A stretch of 7,178 bases of DNA from an uncultured Mediterraneibacter sp. (GTDB lineage: Bacteria; Bacillota; Clostridia; Lachnospirales; Lachnospiraceae), in the NCBI GenBank assembly GCA_934418295.1, contig CAKRWZ010000084.1, positions 1-7,178 of the forward strand, written 5' to 3'. This document shows, piece after piece, positions 5,805 to 7,178 of the stretch (the stretch's first letter is position 1; each line of letters starts with the position of its first letter). Under the pieces are notes generated by a model. It was not told where the DNA came from. It did not search any database and worked only from the letters and a program-made list of their open reading frames with translations. The position numbers and the translations under genes are program-made.

Positions 5805-6859
5805 TATTGATACCCTTTTATCACAACATTCCAGCCGGAAAGTTCTTCGTAATAGAATGCTTCCAGCCCTTTCTTCACATAAATCTGAAGTCCGTTTCCG
5901 TCTCCGTCACCAAAAGCCCGGGATCCAAAGCTTACTTCTTCACATCTTCTGAGATCTAACATGGACAGAGAAGAGTCAGCCAAAGCTTCATCTGCTATAT
6001 AATTCACACTTCCCGGAACGATCTGTCCGCCGCATCTTGCAGCCGGAACTGCGATCATGGATGAGACCGAAACGTCATAGATTACGCCTTCTATGCTGAC
6101 ATAAGACAGATTAGAGCCATCCACGTCCAGCCATTCCAGTCCATAAAGTCCTTGGAAACACCCGTTTTCCATGTAAGTGATGTTTCCCGGGATATAAATT
6201 TCAGAGATAAAATCTCCACAGGATGCAAAAGCACCTCTGCGGATCCCGCTGCAGTTTTCCGTCGGAAATTCCAGATAGCCGTCATCCAGGGGCAGCTCCT
6301 CCAGCGAAACACCAACGATCATCTGTTCTTCATCCATCAAAAATCCGTTTCTGTTTGTCGGAAGCTTTTGCGATCCGGAATCGTCCGGATCTGCAGGATC
6401 CTCCCGAAAAGCCCCTCTGTCATCATTCGACAGCGATTCCGGGCCGGGATCGGGAGTCTCGTTTCTGTTTTCTGTTTCTGACAGAGAACGTTCCGGCTCA
6501 GACGAGCGGTTTTCCTCTGTATTACCGGAAGATGCCGCTGTGTTTCCGGCAAACACCGCCGCACTCTCTGTCACACGTTCCGAAACATCTGTCTCTCTTT
6601 TGGCTATCTGCTTCGTATCTTCCGGAGCTGTTTTCTCTTTTTCTGTATCTGTCTCTGTCGCATCTGCCGCTGCCGTCAACGACTCTGCCGGATCGTTTTC
6701 TTCTTTCCTTTCTCCTTTATTTGTTTTCTCCCGGACCGCCCTGTATTTTACCCGGACATCGTTCTCCTTTCCGAGACGTAAGTAAAATTCCAGATAATCC
6801 AGTAAAAACACGGTCAGCACGATCCCGGCAATCCCCGCCAGTTTTCTCAACCTTTTCAT
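5804..6859 (-). CDS. Membrane-anchored BspA-type leucine-rich-repeat surface protein
   Basis: With the start at 6857-6859 the product is 351 residues. MKRLRK is followed by one hydrophobic segment (about 7-26), an uncleaved anchor or signal that would place the rest outside. Residues 30-172 form a long linker rich in Glu, Asp, Thr, Ser, Asn and Pro. Residues 195-351 carry LRR_5 (BspA/TpLRR) repeats: RRGAFASC, then ISEIYIPGNITYMENGCF, the SIEGVIYD and MIAVP elements typical of this family, then VPGSVNYIADEAL and an ending with LQIYVKKGLEAFYYEELSGW. Such domains usually bind proteins or polysaccharides at the cell surface. An upstream in-frame ATG at 6896-6898 lies inside the preceding terminator stem and has no ribosome site, so I reject it. 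The stop overlaps the next ATG by one base, implying tightly coupled expression with the transglutaminase-like protein. The specific ligand is unknown. Confidence 0.85.
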   Translation of the reverse strand: MKRLRKLAGIAGIVLTVFLLDYLEFYLRLGKENDVRVKYRAVREKTNKGERKEENDPAESLTAAADATETDTEKEKTAPEDTKQIAKRETDVSERVTESAAVFAGNTAASSGNTEENRSSEPERSLSETENRNETPDPGPESLSNDDRGAFREDPADPDDSGSQKLPTNRNGFLMDEEQMIVGVSLEELPLDDGYLEFPTENCSGIRRGAFASCGDFISEIYIPGNITYMENGCFQGLYGLEWLDVDGSNLSYVSIEGVIYDVSVSSMIAVPAARCGGQIVPGSVNYIADEALADSSLSMLDLRRCEEVSFGSRAFGDGDGNGLQIYVKKGLEAFYYEELSGWNVVIKGYQ

Positions 6860-6867
6860 AACTTCAT

Positions 6868-6871
6868 TCCT
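6868..6871 (-). promoter_or_regulatory. Ribosome binding site that decides the LRR gene start
   Basis: AGGA on the minus strand lies 8 nt before the ATG at 6857-6859. The alternative in-frame ATG 39 bases upstream has no purine-rich site before it. This favours the shorter 351-residue protein. Confidence 0.6.
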
Positions 6872-6881
6872 ATAAAATACA

Positions 6882-6911
6882 GCTATACAAAAAGGCATTG
6901 TATCGCTACAA
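6882..6911 (-). promoter_or_regulatory. Weak candidate promoter for the LRR and transglutaminase-like pair
   Basis: On the minus strand, TTGTAG (6906-6911) and TATAGC (6882-6887) are separated by 18 bp. Both are imperfect and the first lies in the purB terminator stem. If used, the leader would be only about 15 nt. Otherwise the pair would depend on read-through past the purB terminator. Confidence 0.25.
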
Positions 6912-6919
6912 CACCTTTT
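6889..6919 (-). terminator. Intrinsic terminator of purB
   Basis: On the minus strand GGTGTTGTA (6907-6915) pairs with TACAATGCC (6894-6902) around a GCGA tetraloop, a 9-bp stem with two G-U wobbles, followed by five U (6889-6893). The four A before the stem (6916-6919) can pair with that U run, extending the stem to about 13 bp. It begins about 40 bases after the purB stop. The short U run and the wobble pairs suggest moderate strength. Confidence 0.75.
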
Positions 6920-6956
6920 GAACTCTTTTCCGGTTTTCCGTTTCTTCTTTTGCTCC

Positions 6957-7178
6957 TTATACCGTTATTTCTGCTGTCACACCAAGTAAGTCATTATATT
7001 CTTCCAACACCGGAGCCACGATCTTTTTCAAAAAAGTGTCTACCTGAATTTCAGCTCTTCCCGTATAGCGGGACGGATCCATCGTCTTTTTCAAATCTTC
7101 CAGAGAAAGATTGAACGCCGGATCTTTTGCGATCAACTCTAACAGATTGTTTTCAAGTCCCTTTTCTTTCACATTGCT
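6957..7178 (-). CDS. purB: Adenylosuccinate lyase, C-terminal part (gene runs off the right edge)
   Basis: The last 73 codons are present, open in frame to base 7178 and ending in TAA at 6957-6959. The visible part has LLELIAKDPAF, then MDPSRYTGRA, IQVDTFL and the ending GVTAEITV. This closely follows the C-terminus I recall for animal adenylosuccinate lyase (a DPSSFTGRA-type segment followed by QVQRFL) and for clostridial PurB, and differs from the Bacillus type. The enzyme splits succinyl-AMP and SAICAR to release fumarate, two steps of purine synthesis, in the cytosol. The catalytic residues lie outside the window, so the call rests on the C-terminal domain alone. An internal GTG at 7170-7172 is a Val codon, not the start. 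Confidence 0.85.
   Translation of the reverse strand, partial: SNVKEKGLENNLLELIAKDPAFNLSLEDLKKTMDPSRYTGRAEIQVDTFLKKIVAPVLEEYNDLLGVTAEITV

Noticed and set aside
6223..6861. Overlapping open frames on both strands across the LRR gene linker.
   Set aside because: The biased linker composition leaves stop codons rare in other frames, so these are shadows. None has a ribosome site or a recognisable product.
1..7178. Mobile elements, CRISPR arrays, tRNA or rRNA genes, phage or defence genes.
   Set aside because: No transposase or integrase motifs, terminal repeats, regularly spaced repeats or tRNA cloverleaf sequence were seen on either strand.

Overview
The window looks like chromosomal DNA of a Gram-positive Clostridia member, most likely a Lachnospiraceae relative. 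This rests on family resemblance and style, not on a search. It has AGGAGG-type ribosome sites, sigma-A-like promoters, a DUF1292 (YrzB-like) protein, a PurB C-terminus of the kind shared with animal adenylosuccinate lyases, a 612-residue UvrD-type helicase, and a BspA-type leucine-rich-repeat (LRR) protein. I see no mobile element, CRISPR array, rRNA or tRNA, and no stretch over 300 bases lacks a gene.

Layout from left to right. Bases 1-207 (minus) hold the first 69 codons of an exported acidic protein. It shares a compact divergent promoter region (about 280-341) with a small DUF1292 gene on the plus strand (368-661). That gene meets the helicase gene (665-2503, minus) tail to tail with 3 bp between stop codons, and its intrinsic terminator (699-729) lies inside the helicase coding sequence. 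The helicase follows gltX (glutamyl-tRNA synthetase, 2508-3977, minus) by 4 bp, and a strong promoter at 4063-4091 drives this pair. Upstream is a two-gene unit on the minus strand. A membrane-anchored LRR protein (5804-6859) overlaps by one base a four-pass membrane protein with a transglutaminase-like outer domain (4128-5804). The right edge carries the last 73 codons of purB (6957-7178, minus), closed by an intrinsic terminator at 6889-6919.

The housekeeping genes (purB, gltX, helicase) are ordinary. The notable part is the coupled pair. The transglutaminase-like domain keeps the fold-defining stretches, but Pro, Thr and Phe occupy the positions where the catalytic Cys, His and Asp are expected, so it reads as a pseudoenzyme. 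Topology from the positive-inside rule puts that domain and the partner's LRR domain on the outer face of the membrane. Together they could form a non-catalytic surface binding or sensing module. That function is inference. No MoxR ATPase or DUF58 gene, common neighbours of such proteins, lies in the window.
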